Notes under the pieces: model-generated
Told to the model about the DNA's origin: nothing
What the model saw: only the letters and a program-made list of their open reading frames with translations
The model's database searches: none
Translations under genes and position numbers: made by a program
DNA from: Pedobacter frigiditerrae
GTDB taxonomy: Bacteria; Bacteroidota; Bacteroidia; Sphingobacteriales; Sphingobacteriaceae
NCBI RefSeq assembly: GCF_004331645.1
Contig: NZ_SJSK01000002.1
Coordinates: 868,001 to 932,000, forward strand
Direction: 5' to 3'
Length of the DNA stretch: 64,000 bases
Shown here: piece by piece, positions 1-9,577 of the stretch
How the letters are laid out: every line of letters starts with the position of its first letter
Numbering within the stretch: position 1 is the first letter of the stretch

Positions 1-1154
1 AATTAGCCACAAGAGGCATTTCTGGCGTAGACGCTTCTGATATTCAAAAATATCGTTCTGAAGCCCGCTTCTTGCGCGCATACCAATATTGGGTACTGCT
101 AGATGGTTTTGGTAATCCTCCTTTTGTTACAGAAGCTGATGAAATAGGAAAAGTTTCTCCAAAACAAATAACAAGAGCTGCGCTATTTGCTTATGTAGAA
201 TCTGAGCTTAAAGCAATTGAAAGTTCCTTATCTGCTCCTCGTACAAACGAATATGGCCGTGCAGATCAAGGTGCAGACTGGGCTCTATTAGCCAGATTAT
301 ACTTAAACGGTCAAGTTTATACAGGAACAGCAAAATACACAGAGGCCATTACTTATGCAAGCAAAGTTATTGCTGCTGGTTACCAATTAAAAGCTAATTA
401 TAAAGATTTATTCTTGGCAGATAACAACGTAAATAATTTAGAAACCATTTTAACTATTAACTATGATGGTTCAAGAGGAACAAATTATGGTGGTACAACG
501 TTCTTAATTAACGCTGCTATCAATGGCGACATGAATCCATCTTCTTATGGGGTTCCAAATGGTGGATGGGGTGGAAATAGAACGCGTCAAAATTTACCCG
601 CTTTATTCCCTGATCCTAATGGCACAGCTGATAAACGTGGTATTTTCTTCGGCACAAAGAACAATGTAGAAGATATAGGCGTATTTACTGATGGCTTAAG
701 AGTTACTAAATTCAAAAACATAACTTCAACTGGTGCAACACCAAGCTCTCTTAATGGAACTTTTAGCTCACTTGACTTTCCATTGTTCCGTTTAGCTGAG
801 CAATATTTAATTTATGGAGAAGCAGTAATGCGTGGTGGTTCTGGTGGCACGCAAGCACAAGCACTTATTTATGTAAATAATTTACGTCAACGTGCCTATG
901 GCAATGCTTCAGGCAATGTAAGCTCATTAACCACTGATTTCTTTCTAGATGAACGCGGAAGAGAGTTATATTGGGAAGGTCATCGCCGTACAGACTTGGT
1001 TCGTTTTAACAAATTTACTGAAGCTACCTACTTATGGCCTTTTAAAGGAGGAATTAAAGCAGGTACTGGTTTACCATCATTCAGAAACATCTATCCTATT
1101 CCGACTGCAGATTTAATTGCAAATCCGAATCTGAAACAAAACACAGGTTATTAA
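1..1154 (+). CDS. SusD/RagB-family outer-membrane nutrient-binding lipoprotein (C-terminal part)
   Basis: The reading frame is open from base 3, so the gene begins upstream of the window and its lipoprotein signal is not visible. The first residues contain EARFLRAYQYW, the helix typical of SusD proteins, and the end has the family's FRNIYPIPTADL and NPNLKQNTGY segments. SusD proteins cap the SusC TonB-dependent channel on the cell surface and bind oligosaccharides; tetratricopeptide-like helices form the scaffold. The gene lies 17 bases before a SusE-like gene, so this is the end of a susCDE-type operon, with susC presumably just outside the window. Starch is a likely substrate because of the SusE-like neighbour, but that is inference. 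Confidence 0.95.
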   Translation, partial: LATRGISGVDASDIQKYRSEARFLRAYQYWVLLDGFGNPPFVTEADEIGKVSPKQITRAALFAYVESELKAIESSLSAPRTNEYGRADQGADWALLARLYLNGQVYTGTAKYTEAITYASKVIAAGYQLKANYKDLFLADNNVNNLETILTINYDGSRGTNYGGTTFLINAAINGDMNPSSYGVPNGGWGGNRTRQNLPALFPDPNGTADKRGIFFGTKNNVEDIGVFTDGLRVTKFKNITSTGATPSSLNGTFSSLDFPLFRLAEQYLIYGEAVMRGGSGGTQAQALIYVNNLRQRAYGNASGNVSSLTTDFFLDERGRELYWEGHRRTDLVRFNKFTEATYLWPFKGGIKAGTGLPSFRNIYPIPTADLIANPNLKQNTGY

Positions 1155-1171
1155 TCTTTATTATTTAAGAT

Positions 1172-2179
1172 ATGAAATCAATAATTTTAAAATCTTTAAC
1201 GTTTAGCTTCATTGCTTTATCGTTATGGTCTTGTAAAAAAGACGAAACCCAATCGGTTGCAAATGCTGGCTCAGGAGGCTCATTAAAATCATCAGCAACA
1301 ACAGTTGTTCTAGATAAAACAATGTTAGCCACTAACGTAATTACCTTTAGCTTAACTAATGCTAATTTTGGTTATCAAGCAGCAGTAACCAATGTACTAC
1401 AATTAGCGGTTAAGGGCACAAGCTTTGCTAACCCTAAGGAAGCGATATTACCGGCAAATGCTACATCTAAAGCTTATAATGGTTTAGACTTTAATAACCT
1501 ACTTTTATCGCTTAATTTACCTACTACAGCTAATTCAGATGTTGAAATTAGAATTAAATCTACCATTTCAAACAATCTAGCTCCTGTGTATAGTAATGTG
1601 GTAAGTTTAAGTGCGAAACCCTTTCCTCTTACTGCATGGATTTACGTACCGGGTAACTACCAAGGTTGGAATCCTGCAACTGCAGATAGTTTAGTATCAC
1701 TTACAGGAAATGGAGTTTATACTGGTGTTATTGCTTTTGATGGAGGCAATTTCAAAATTACACCAGCAAAAAAATGGGACATTGCTTATGGTGTAGCTGG
1801 TGCTGGCAAAATTAGCACATCTGGTGGAGATATCAGTTCTATATCTGCTGGTGCAAAACAACTTGATGTAGATATAAATAACTTAACCTATACCATAACA
1901 CCACTTGTATGGGGAATAATTGGAAATGCAATACCAGGTAGCAACTGGTCTGTAGATACAGACATGAAATATATCAATGATGGAAAAGGTACTTGGAAAG
2001 TAACAGTTGCCCTTACAGCAGGTGAATTCAAATTTAGAAAAAACCATGATTGGGGAACTAACTATGGTGGCAATCCTGCGGGAACTTTAAATGGCGACAA
2101 CATTGCCATAACCTCAGCAGGAAATTATACCATTACTTTAGACATACCTAACAATAAATACACACTGGTTAAAAACTAA
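1172..2179 (+). CDS. SusE/SusF-like outer-membrane starch-binding lipoprotein
   Basis: This 335-residue protein begins with a lipoprotein signal ending in SLWSC, followed by KKDE. The N-terminal third is an Ig-like SusE domain. The rest contains two consecutive starch-binding modules: one starts near AWIYVPGNYQGWNPATADS and the second near GIIGNAIPGSNWSVDTD. Both have the W-rich beta-sandwich pattern of SusE and SusF. These surface lipoproteins hold alpha-glucan chains near the SusCD importer. The gene follows the SusD gene at once and ends at a strong terminator, so it is the last gene of that operon. The function is clear at family level; specificity for starch rather than another glucan is inferred. 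Confidence 0.9.
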   Translation: MKSIILKSLTFSFIALSLWSCKKDETQSVANAGSGGSLKSSATTVVLDKTMLATNVITFSLTNANFGYQAAVTNVLQLAVKGTSFANPKEAILPANATSKAYNGLDFNNLLLSLNLPTTANSDVEIRIKSTISNNLAPVYSNVVSLSAKPFPLTAWIYVPGNYQGWNPATADSLVSLTGNGVYTGVIAFDGGNFKITPAKKWDIAYGVAGAGKISTSGGDISSISAGAKQLDVDINNLTYTITPLVWGIIGNAIPGSNWSVDTDMKYINDGKGTWKVTVALTAGEFKFRKNHDWGTNYGGNPAGTLNGDNIAITSAGNYTITLDIPNNKYTLVKN

Positions 2180-2195
2180 ATCGTCTAAAAAATTT

Positions 2196-2226
2196 AAAAA
2201 GCCCTTAAAATATTTAAGGGCTTTTT
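2196..2226 (+). terminator. Intrinsic terminator of the susD-susE operon
   Basis: An inverted repeat with arms AAAAAGCCCTTAAA and TTTAAGGGCTTTTT ends in a T run 17 bases after the SusE-like stop codon. Confidence 0.9.
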
Positions 2227-2292
2227 ATTTTATTAAAAATTTTACAGTGACCAAAAAACCGATCAAACATTTAGTCTAATTATCACCCTAAT

Positions 2293-2309
2293 AGTGTATA
2301 AAGTACACT
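2293..2309. promoter_or_regulatory. Operator site A, AGTGTA-N5-TACACT (perfect)
   Basis: AGTGTA and TACACT form a perfect 6-bp inverted repeat separated by five bases. It lies about 150 bases before the kinase gene at 2460. A weak TAnnTTTG-like box (TTCTTTTG, 2324-2331) follows 14 bases later, so the site could overlap the -33 region. Related sites occur at 3828, 4733 and 8058, all close to the Nudix-type regulator gene. Confidence 0.65.
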
Positions 2310-2459
2310 TTATGTTAAAACCGTTCTTTTGACGCTTAATCAAAACATATACATAAACTTACCATTAAGAAAATAAAAACAAAATTTTAATTTTTTATTT
2401 CAAAAAAGCCACATATATTGGTAGACTTTTTACTTATTACATAACTTAACAAACCAAAA

Positions 2460-3311
2460 ATGATAGTTATTGCAGATGGTGGATCAACAAAAACAAATTG
2501 GTGCTTGATCAACGAAGCAGGGAGAAAAATCCATTTTAATACAGAAGGGTATAATCCCTATTTCGTAGACAGCGATTACATTGAGAGTTCATTAAAAACA
2601 TCCTTACCAGATCACCTTGAGCCAGAAAAATTAACTGAAGTTTATTACTACGGTGCGGGCTGCTCAACAGACGCCAAAAGAAAAACTGTAGAAGATGGTA
2701 TGCAAAAGATTTTTGTAAATGCAGAAATCAAGATTGGCCACGATTTATTAGCCTCATGCAGGGCTTTACTAGGAGATAATGAAGGATTTGCAGCTATTTT
2801 AGGAACAGGTACAAACTCTTGTTTATATGATGGCAAAGACATCTCATTAAACATCGATTCATTAGGATACTTCCTTGGTGATGAAGGTAGTGGAAGTTAT
2901 ATCGGAAAAAGGATTTTAGCAGATTATATGAAAGGCTATATGCCAAAGGGATTAAGAGAGAGCTTCTATGATAATTATGCATTAACTAACGAAGATATCT
3001 TCGATCATATTTATAACAAGCCTTTACCTAATCGCTTTTGTGCTAGTTTCAGTAAGTTCATTTATGACTTTAAAGAAAACTACGAAGATTACACGCATTC
3101 AGTTGTTGACTATGCCTTTACTGCATTTTTCGAAAACTTGGTAATCCACTATCCAAATTATAAAAACTACGAATTAAACTGTGTTGGCTCTGTAGGTTAT
3201 AGCTTTAGAGACATATTAAGCTTAGTAGCCGATAGATATGAAATGGGTGTAGGCAAAATCATCCGTTCCCCTATAGATGATTTAGTTGACTACCATTTGA
3301 GCAAGAGATAA
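2460..3311 (+). CDS. BadF/BadG/BcrA/BcrD-type sugar kinase (N-acetylglucosamine kinase-like)
   Basis: The 283-residue protein has the ASKHA kinase fold. The N-terminal phosphate loop ADGGSTKTNW covers residues 5-14. HDLLAS carries the candidate catalytic aspartate, GTGTNSCLYDG is the second phosphate motif, and GYFLGDEGSGSYIGKRIL follows. These features match the N-acetylglucosamine kinase group of the family, so ATP-dependent phosphorylation of an amino sugar or hexose in the cytoplasm is likely; the exact sugar cannot be read from the sequence. The gene stands alone between two terminators and has an operator-like palindrome upstream. A diverged paralogue lies at 5765 between pfkA and gapA, which supports a role in feeding glycolysis. 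Confidence 0.85.
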   Translation: MIVIADGGSTKTNWCLINEAGRKIHFNTEGYNPYFVDSDYIESSLKTSLPDHLEPEKLTEVYYYGAGCSTDAKRKTVEDGMQKIFVNAEIKIGHDLLASCRALLGDNEGFAAILGTGTNSCLYDGKDISLNIDSLGYFLGDEGSGSYIGKRILADYMKGYMPKGLRESFYDNYALTNEDIFDHIYNKPLPNRFCASFSKFIYDFKENYEDYTHSVVDYAFTAFFENLVIHYPNYKNYELNCVGSVGYSFRDILSLVADRYEMGVGKIIRSPIDDLVDYHLSKR

Positions 3312-3330
3312 TCTTTATCAAATAATCATA

Positions 3331-3366
3331 AAAATGCCCCAACAATTAGCTGGGGCATTTTTTTTT
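3331..3366 (+). terminator. Intrinsic terminator after the kinase gene
   Basis: Arms AAAATGCCCCA and TGGGGCATTTT enclose a nine-base loop and are followed by a run of T. It lies between the kinase gene and the convergent type IX cargo gene, and may serve both directions because the arms begin with A and end with T. Confidence 0.9.
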
Positions 3367-3390
3367 AAACAATATTATAATTTTTTAAAA

Positions 3391-3816
3391 CTATTGAACA
3401 ATAATTTTTCTACTGTAAGTCTTGTTATCAACCTGCAACAATAAGATATACATACCAGAGGTGATGTTATTTTTAGCAAGCACCCAATAATATTCTTGCT
3501 TACCAGCTGCTTGCTCTTGTTTTACCAATACAGCTAATTGTTTACCTGTCAAATCAATAACTTTTAGTGTAACATTTGCTTTTGCAGTTAAGGTATAGGC
3601 AATTGTAGTTTCGGTAACAGCTGGATTAGGGTAATTAAAGAAATTAGTAGCTTGTTTACCATTTAAACCAGCCCAATCTCTTCCAGAAGAGATTAAATTA
3701 GATTTACTTGATTTAGCAGAATTTAACAAAGAATTACCATCCCAATGTGCTTGAACAGGTACGTTCATCACAAATAGCACAACAAAAATCAATGTTAATT
3801 TGTAGAGTTTCTGCAT
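3391..3816 (-). CDS. Very short type IX secretion (T9SS type A sorting domain) protein
   Basis: I chose the ATG at 3816 because it places a clean signal peptide (MQKLYKLTLIFVVLFVMNVPVQA) at the N-terminus; the upstream 19 codons look untranslated. Only about 45 residues separate the signal from the C-terminal sorting domain. That domain starts at FFNYPNPAVTETTIAY and ends with the typical GMYILLLQV and YSRKIIVQ segments. Type IX secretion recognises such domains and exports or anchors the protein at the surface. The mature protein is about 118 residues, so it is nearly all sorting signal. A copy of the AGTGTA/TACACT palindrome lies 12 bases upstream of the start, linking it to the neighbouring sugar regulon. 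Its function is unknown. Confidence 0.8.
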   Translation of the reverse strand: MQKLYKLTLIFVVLFVMNVPVQAHWDGNSLLNSAKSSKSNLISSGRDWAGLNGKQATNFFNYPNPAVTETTIAYTLTAKANVTLKVIDLTGKQLAVLVKQEQAAGKQEYYWVLAKNNITSGMYILLLQVDNKTYSRKIIVQ

Positions 3817-3827
3817 ATTAGGTTGAT

Positions 3828-3844
3828 AGTGTAAATATAACACT
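3828..3844. promoter_or_regulatory. Operator site D, AGTGTA-N5-AACACT (one mismatch)
   Basis: The same half-site spacing as the other three sites, with one base different in the right half. It sits just upstream of the ATG of the small type IX cargo gene, where a bound protein could block transcription or the start of the message. Confidence 0.5.
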
Positions 3845-3953
3845 CCAAAGCAAAATCCAATAAAGAATTTCAAATTATTTTTTAGCTTATATATTTTTTA
3901 CCGAAAAAATTCGTTGCTAAGCTAAAATCATTTGGTTATAACACAATATGCCC

Positions 3954-4691
3954 TTAAAAGGAGATCTCCTTGCCAAATAGTTTAGCGTATTTTCTTCGAT
4001 CGAATTTATATAAAGTAGCCGCTCTAAAAGAAACCCCTTTTTGTTTTTCATTCAGTTCTTTAAGCACGCCGAAACTCAATATTTTTTTCCTGAAATTTCT
4101 TTTATCTAATTTTTTACCCAAAATAAGCTCATACACGTTTTGCACTTGAGTTAAGGTAAATTTCTCAGGCAAAAGCTCAAATGCTATCGGTAGATGTTTA
4201 ATCCTTCGTTTGATTTTCTCCAAACCTTTATCAAAGATATGCTGATGATCAAAACCTAACTTGGGAAGTTCCTTCACATTGATCCACTGTGCTTTTTTAG
4301 CATAAGAGGTTAGCGGTTTTAATGCTTTATCGCCACCTAGTCTTAACATGGCATAATAAGCCACAGTAATTACCCTACCTTGTGGATGTCGGTTTACCTC
4401 GCCAAAGGTGTAGTATTGTTCCATGTAAATATCACTCAACCCTGTAAGTTCATGCAAAATACGTGAGGCAGATTGTTCAACGCTTTCGTCTTCCCCTATC
4501 AGATTACCAGGCAAAGCCCACCAATCCTTAAAAGGCTCTTCGTTTCTTTCAATTAGTAGAATTTTGAGTTCTCCACCATCAAAACCAAATAACACGCAAT
4601 CAATTGAAACCGCGGAATTAAACACAGGTAATACTTCTTTCAAGACAAAATCGTTTTTATATTTTATAATATTAGAACAAAATAAATACAC
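3954..4691 (-). CDS. Nudix-like transcription regulator (NrtR/AraR type)
   Basis: Residues about 27-165 form a Nudix hydrolase-like domain, and the C-terminal 80 residues (LTQVQNVYELILGKKLDKRNFRKK) match the winged-helix DNA-binding domain of NrtR-type regulators. The Nudix box at residues 66-88 is degenerate: the usual REUxEExGU end reads HELTGL, so it has probably lost hydrolase activity and works as a ligand sensor. Related proteins in Bacteroidetes sense sugars such as arabinose. The reading frame has no ATG near its beginning; the first possible start is GTG at 4691, or a TTG at 4640 (residue 18 of this frame). It is divergent from pfkA, and a palindrome in the shared region suggests autoregulation. 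The ligand is unknown; a glycolytic sugar phosphate is my guess from the neighbours. Confidence 0.85.
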   Translation of the reverse strand: MYLFCSNIIKYKNDFVLKEVLPVFNSAVSIDCVLFGFDGGELKILLIERNEEPFKDWWALPGNLIGEDESVEQSASRILHELTGLSDIYMEQYYTFGEVNRHPQGRVITVAYYAMLRLGGDKALKPLTSYAKKAQWINVKELPKLGFDHQHIFDKGLEKIKRRIKHLPIAFELLPEKFTLTQVQNVYELILGKKLDKRNFRKKILSFGVLKELNEKQKGVSFRAATLYKFDRRKYAKLFGKEISF

Positions 4692-4732
4692 TTGTTCATT
4701 TAATCCATAAAAATAATGAAAAAAAATTACTT

Positions 4733-4758
4733 AGTGTAAAAAATACACACTATATTCG
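4733..4758 (+). promoter_or_regulatory. Operator site B and pfkA promoter -7 box
   Basis: AGTGTA-N5-TACACA (4733-4749, one mismatch in the right half) lies between the divergent regulator and pfkA genes. TATATTCG at 4751-4758 resembles the Bacteroidetes -7 box TAnnTTTG and lies 13 bases before the pfkA ATG. The palindrome would cover the -10 to -35 region of pfkA and could also govern the regulator gene on the other strand. Confidence 0.55.
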
Positions 4759-4771
4759 TATAATATAAATA

Positions 4772-5758
4772 ATGGAACCAAATATTAGAAATATTGCAGT
4801 ACTAACATCTGGCGGCGATGCCCCTGGTATGAATGCCTGCATAAGAGCTGTAATTCGCACAGGTATTTATCACGGAAGAAATATGTTCGGGGTAATGCAG
4901 GGTTATCAAGGCCTAATTGACAACAATATCCAAGCAATGGATTCTCGCTCGGTAAGTAACATATTACACATGGGTGGTACTATCTTAAAAACTGCAAGGT
5001 GTTTAGCTTTTAAAGAAGAAGCAGGTATGGAAATTGCCTATAAGAATTTAAAAGATAAAGAAATAGATGCCTTAATAGTTATTGGTGGCGATGGAACCTT
5101 TACTGGTGCAAAACGTTTTGGAGAAAAATACGGAATCAATGTAATAGGTGTACCAGGCACTATAGATAACGATCTTTATGGGTCTGACTTTACCTTAGGT
5201 TACGATACAGCTGTTAACACAATTATAGAAGCAATAGATAAAATTAGAGATACTGCAGACTCTCATGACAGGTTGTTTTTTATTGAAGTAATGGGTAGAG
5301 ACTCTGGCTGTTTAGCATTAAGAACAGCAATTGCAAGCGGAGCTGAGGCTGTACTTTTGCCAGAAAAAGAAACTTCTTTAAAAGATTTAATAACAAAGTT
5401 GAGGTCTGGTGCTGATACCAAGAAATCTTCAAGTATTGTAATAGTTTCTGAAGGGAATAAATATGGTGGGGCTTATGACATTGCAAAAAGTGTTAAAAGG
5501 AAATTTACACATTACGACACAAAAGTAACGATATTAGGTCACTTACAAAGAGGTGGAAGCCCAAGCGGATTTGACAGGATATTGGGAAGTAGACTGGGAT
5601 ATGCCGCTGTAAATGAAATAATTAAAGGCGAAACCATGCAAATGGTTGGGCTTCGTGGTAACGACATTAGATTAACAAGTCTTGAAGAAGCATTGCATGC
5701 TCATAATTATAAGTTAGAAGACGATTTATTAGAAATGACACATGTTTTATCAATATAA
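4772..5758 (+). CDS. pfkA: 6-phosphofructokinase, ATP-dependent
   Basis: The 328-residue protein phosphorylates fructose 6-phosphate to fructose 1,6-bisphosphate in glycolysis. It shows the ATP-binding GGDAPGMNA near residue 14, the GGDGTF motif with glycine at the position that marks ATP rather than pyrophosphate use, the catalytic PGTIDND segment, EVMGRDSG, and the sugar-binding LGHLQRGGSPSGFDR. The length matches bacterial PfkA. It is the first gene of a tight operon with a kinase-like gene (6 bases later) and gapA. A Nudix-regulator-type operator sits directly over its promoter, so expression probably responds to sugar supply. Confidence 0.97.
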   Translation: MEPNIRNIAVLTSGGDAPGMNACIRAVIRTGIYHGRNMFGVMQGYQGLIDNNIQAMDSRSVSNILHMGGTILKTARCLAFKEEAGMEIAYKNLKDKEIDALIVIGGDGTFTGAKRFGEKYGINVIGVPGTIDNDLYGSDFTLGYDTAVNTIIEAIDKIRDTADSHDRLFFIEVMGRDSGCLALRTAIASGAEAVLLPEKETSLKDLITKLRSGADTKKSSSIVIVSEGNKYGGAYDIAKSVKRKFTHYDTKVTILGHLQRGGSPSGFDRILGSRLGYAAVNEIIKGETMQMVGLRGNDIRLTSLEEALHAHNYKLEDDLLEMTHVLSI

Positions 5759-5764
5759 ATAAGA

Positions 5765-7611
<1,847 letters not shown>

Positions 7612-7638
7612 GAGAATTCCTTTACGCAGATTAATACG

Positions 7639-7673
7639 AATGGCGGCACCCAAAAGGTGTTGCCATTTTTTTT
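7639..7673 (+). terminator. Intrinsic terminator of the pfkA-gapA operon
   Basis: AATGGCGGCACC and GGTGTTGCCATT pair with one G-T mismatch around the loop CAAAA and are followed by a run of T. Confidence 0.9.
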
Positions 7674-8057
7674 AAAAAATAATATAAAAACTATAGTTTT
7701 TCATAACTAAATACAACAAAACACAAATTAACGCTTTACTAATTAATGGATTTATAAATTTTGCATAAATAACAGCTACTCGCCGTCACTATTTTTAGCA
7801 TTTTATGATAATTGATATGAAATAATCAATAAAGAACTTAATAGTTCTCAAATTTTATATTTTTTACTGTTTTACCCCTTAAAAGTTCACCCAGTTTTTT
7901 GACACAAAAACTATTGATTTAACATAAATTTAACGTTCACTAATAAATAATTAAAAATATTAAAACTACTTTTGCATCTAAAATATTAGTCAAATGATGT
8001 TTTTGAGTACTTTTGTCATTTGAATAACACAAACAAAAAATAAATAAAATTTTTCTT
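7674..8057. other. AT-rich intergenic stretch without recognised gene
   Basis: Very AT-rich, with no open reading frame and no clear hairpin that I can find. It separates the gapA terminator from operator site C. Confidence 0.6.
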
Positions 8058-8098
8058 AGTGTACTTTATACACTATAATAAAATTATTTCTATATTTG
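8058..8098 (+). promoter_or_regulatory. Operator site C (perfect) over a Bacteroidetes-type promoter
   Basis: AGTGTA-N5-TACACT at 8058-8074 is perfect and extends to TAGTGTA/TACACTA. Sixteen bases further lies TATATTTG (8091-8098), an exact TAnnTTTG -7 box, so the palindrome covers the -33 region. No protein-coding gene follows on this strand before the inserted element, only a short terminator-ended stretch. Confidence 0.65.
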
Positions 8099-8104
8099 TA
8101 TCAT

Positions 8105-8246
8105 CATTAGCTGTTAAAGCAAAAACACTAAAGATTTAAAAAGAAAAAAGTCCGATCTATCGGAATAAAAAAATAACCCGTTCATACAGGTTTATATTTG
8201 GTTAGAAAAAGAGATCAGTCTGGATGGATGATCTCTTTTCTTTTTT
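8105..8246 (+). ncRNA. Candidate small RNA, about 140 nt
   Basis: Transcription from the promoter at 8091-8098 would start near 8105 and end at the terminator at 8207-8246. The stretch has no ATG-started reading frame of useful length. It contains a small hairpin TCCGA-TCTA-TCGGA (8151-8164), a weak AACC/GGTT pairing (8175-8192), and the terminator hairpin. The first hairpin resembles palindromes elsewhere in intergenic DNA of this window, so part of it could be repeat-derived. The RNA could also be the leader of a gene separated by the downstream insertion. I recognise no known RNA family. Confidence 0.45.
8207..8246 (+). terminator. Intrinsic terminator ending the candidate small RNA
   Basis: Arms AAAAGAGATCA (8207-8217) and TGATCTCTTTT (8229-8239) form a perfect 11-bp stem with an 11-base loop, followed by C and six T. 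Confidence 0.85.
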
Positions 8247-8284
8247 AAAGCCATCCACAGAAGCAAAATTTTCAATTATAATTT

Positions 8285-8292
8285 CCAAACAT
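8285..8292 (+). repeat. Putative target-site duplication, left copy
   Basis: CCAAACAT ends one base before the left inverted repeat and occurs again at 9499-9506, one base after the right inverted repeat. Confidence 0.6.
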
Positions 8293-8293
8293 A

Positions 8294-8319
8294 GATCAGA
8301 ACCAAAACCTGTGGAGTAA
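8294..8319 (+). repeat. Left terminal inverted repeat
   Basis: Matches the reverse complement of 9472-9497 at 23 of 26 positions by hand alignment; core CCAAAACCTGTGGA. Confidence 0.75.
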
Positions 8320-8437
8320 TTCTCTATCTATTGTCTACCAAGGTAACCCAGTTTAACCATAACCGAATAAGATTTCCATCTACCCCGTTCCTTATTAGTG
8401 AAAATGGCGTGTCGCAGTGTAACTCTTGTACAATATA

Positions 8438-8481
8438 AGTCCATAGTAGGTCCATATATAGTCCATAGTAAGTCCATATAT
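8438..8481 (+). repeat. Two tandem 22-bp repeats (GTCCATA family)
   Basis: Units 8438-8459 and 8460-8481 differ at one base. Each contains two GTCCATA words. They lie about 105 bases before the passenger gene start and could bind a regulator or a mobilising protein. Confidence 0.85.
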
Positions 8482-8586
8482 TTATTGAATAACTTGGACT
8501 TTATACAGATTTTATATACATTTATAGTGAAGGGTTGTCGAAGGAGTGTTTCGATGCGGTTATATCCTTCTTAAAACGTAGTGATT

Positions 8587-9435
8587 ATGGCTAGAATGGC
8601 AGGGAAATTCATTAGCGGGATTGTGGGCCCGGTAATCTTCAAGAAAGTGGGAAACAGACAGCTTGTTGTTTCCAAGCATAAGGGTGAGCTGATCCAGATG
8701 ACGGCCGCCACCTATAATGCCGCCTATGTCTTTGGCCTTGCCAGTACCTTATCCAGTTACATCAGGCATGGTGCAGAAAACCTCCTTGCCCACTATGATG
8801 GCGGCATGGTTTCCAGGCTTACCGGCGAGTGCAATGGCATCCTCCAGAAGGCAACCATTGACGCTGGCGAGACATTCAGTTTTGACCAGGACTATTTCAG
8901 CAGGCTCAATGGCTTTGAGTTCAACGTGGCCTCCCCCGTTAAGAGATATCTTTTTGCACAGCCCGAAGTTATAACAAAAGATGAAGACCTTCTCATATCG
9001 CTTCCAGAGATGCTTGTTCCAAGGGACCTGACATTCGCACCGAATGCCAGGTACTGTACTGTGGCCTTTGAGGTTATCCTAATAGACCTAAAAAGCAAGC
9101 AGTACCTGCGACAGGACGCACAATCGTTTGAGATTGAACTTCAAAAGGACCCTTTTGGCCTTCCCCCACAACAACTCGTGTTCAAGGGTGCCCCGGGTGC
9201 AATCTATTTCGTTTCACTGGGACTCTTCTATGCCGAAAAAACATTTGCGGGAAAGGCCGTGCTCAATAGCCAGGACCTTCACCCAGCCGCCATCCTAAGG
9301 GCTGGGTTCTGCCCAGGTGACCCCACTGAGAGGAGCAATTGGCAAAAGATGAGCTTCAAGGACAGGAAAAAGAGAAAGAGCAGTGGGCAAAACAAGGATG
9401 ATGCCCGTAAAGGATTATTTAGTGGGCGTAAATGA
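8587..9435 (+). CDS. Uncharacterised passenger protein of the mobile element
   Basis: I place the start at the ATG at 8587 (MARMAGKF); a GTG two codons earlier is possible. The 282-residue protein has no signal peptide or membrane segment. Its N-terminus, GKFISGIVGPVIFKKVGNRQLVVS, has the glycine-rich beta-strand pattern of the Bacteroidetes families of repeated MAR-type proteins (DUF6266-like), but this is resemblance from memory, not an assignment. The C-terminus is strongly basic (KDRKKRKSSGQNKDDARKG). Base composition and codon choice (more CTT, GCC, AAG) differ from neighbouring genes, which suggests transfer. It is the only gene inside the inverted repeats. Function unknown. Confidence 0.75.
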   Translation: MARMAGKFISGIVGPVIFKKVGNRQLVVSKHKGELIQMTAATYNAAYVFGLASTLSSYIRHGAENLLAHYDGGMVSRLTGECNGILQKATIDAGETFSFDQDYFSRLNGFEFNVASPVKRYLFAQPEVITKDEDLLISLPEMLVPRDLTFAPNARYCTVAFEVILIDLKSKQYLRQDAQSFEIELQKDPFGLPPQQLVFKGAPGAIYFVSLGLFYAEKTFAGKAVLNSQDLHPAAILRAGFCPGDPTERSNWQKMSFKDRKKRKSSGQNKDDARKGLFSGRK

Positions 9436-9471
9436 TTGTTTAACCCTTACACAACTTTTGTAACTGATCCC

Positions 9472-9497
9472 TTAGTCCACAGGTTTTGGCTCTCATC
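9472..9497 (-). repeat. Right terminal inverted repeat
   Basis: Pairs with 8294-8319 (23 of 26 positions) and begins 36 bases after the passenger gene stop codon. Confidence 0.75.
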
Positions 9498-9498
9498 C

Positions 9499-9506
9499 CC
9501 AAACAT
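9499..9506 (+). repeat. Putative target-site duplication, right copy
   Basis: CCAAACAT, identical to 8285-8292. Confidence 0.6.
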
Positions 9507-9577
9507 CCATAAGATGATCGACAAGGAAAGGTAATGGGAAATAAGTGAATTTGAATTAATGATCGTCTATAAAATCT

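Larger units (their letters stand above)
8293..9498. mobile_element. Non-autonomous mobile element with one passenger gene, no transposase
   Basis: The two ends are inverted repeats of 26 bases: 8294-8319 and 9472-9497 match at 23 positions, with the identical core CCAAAACCTGTGGA. An 8-bp direct repeat CCAAACAT flanks them symmetrically at 8285-8292 and 9499-9506, as expected for a target duplication. The 1206-bp interior holds a 44-bp tandem repeat and one reading frame that is clearly richer in GC than its surroundings (34 and 31 G or C in two 60-base samples, against 25 in a sample of gapA). No transposase, resolvase or integrase is encoded, so movement would need an enzyme from elsewhere. 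I cannot assign it to an insertion sequence family. Confidence 0.7.

Noticed and set aside
8307..8319. DnaA-box-like words in the element ends
   Set aside because: TTACTCCACAGG and TTAGTCCACAGG differ from TTATCCACA by an inserted or changed base, and they occur only as the two ends of the element; no cluster or origin gene is present.
8417..8433. A fifth AGTGTA site inside the element
   Set aside because: AGTGTA is present, but the second half (TGTACA) does not match TACACT.
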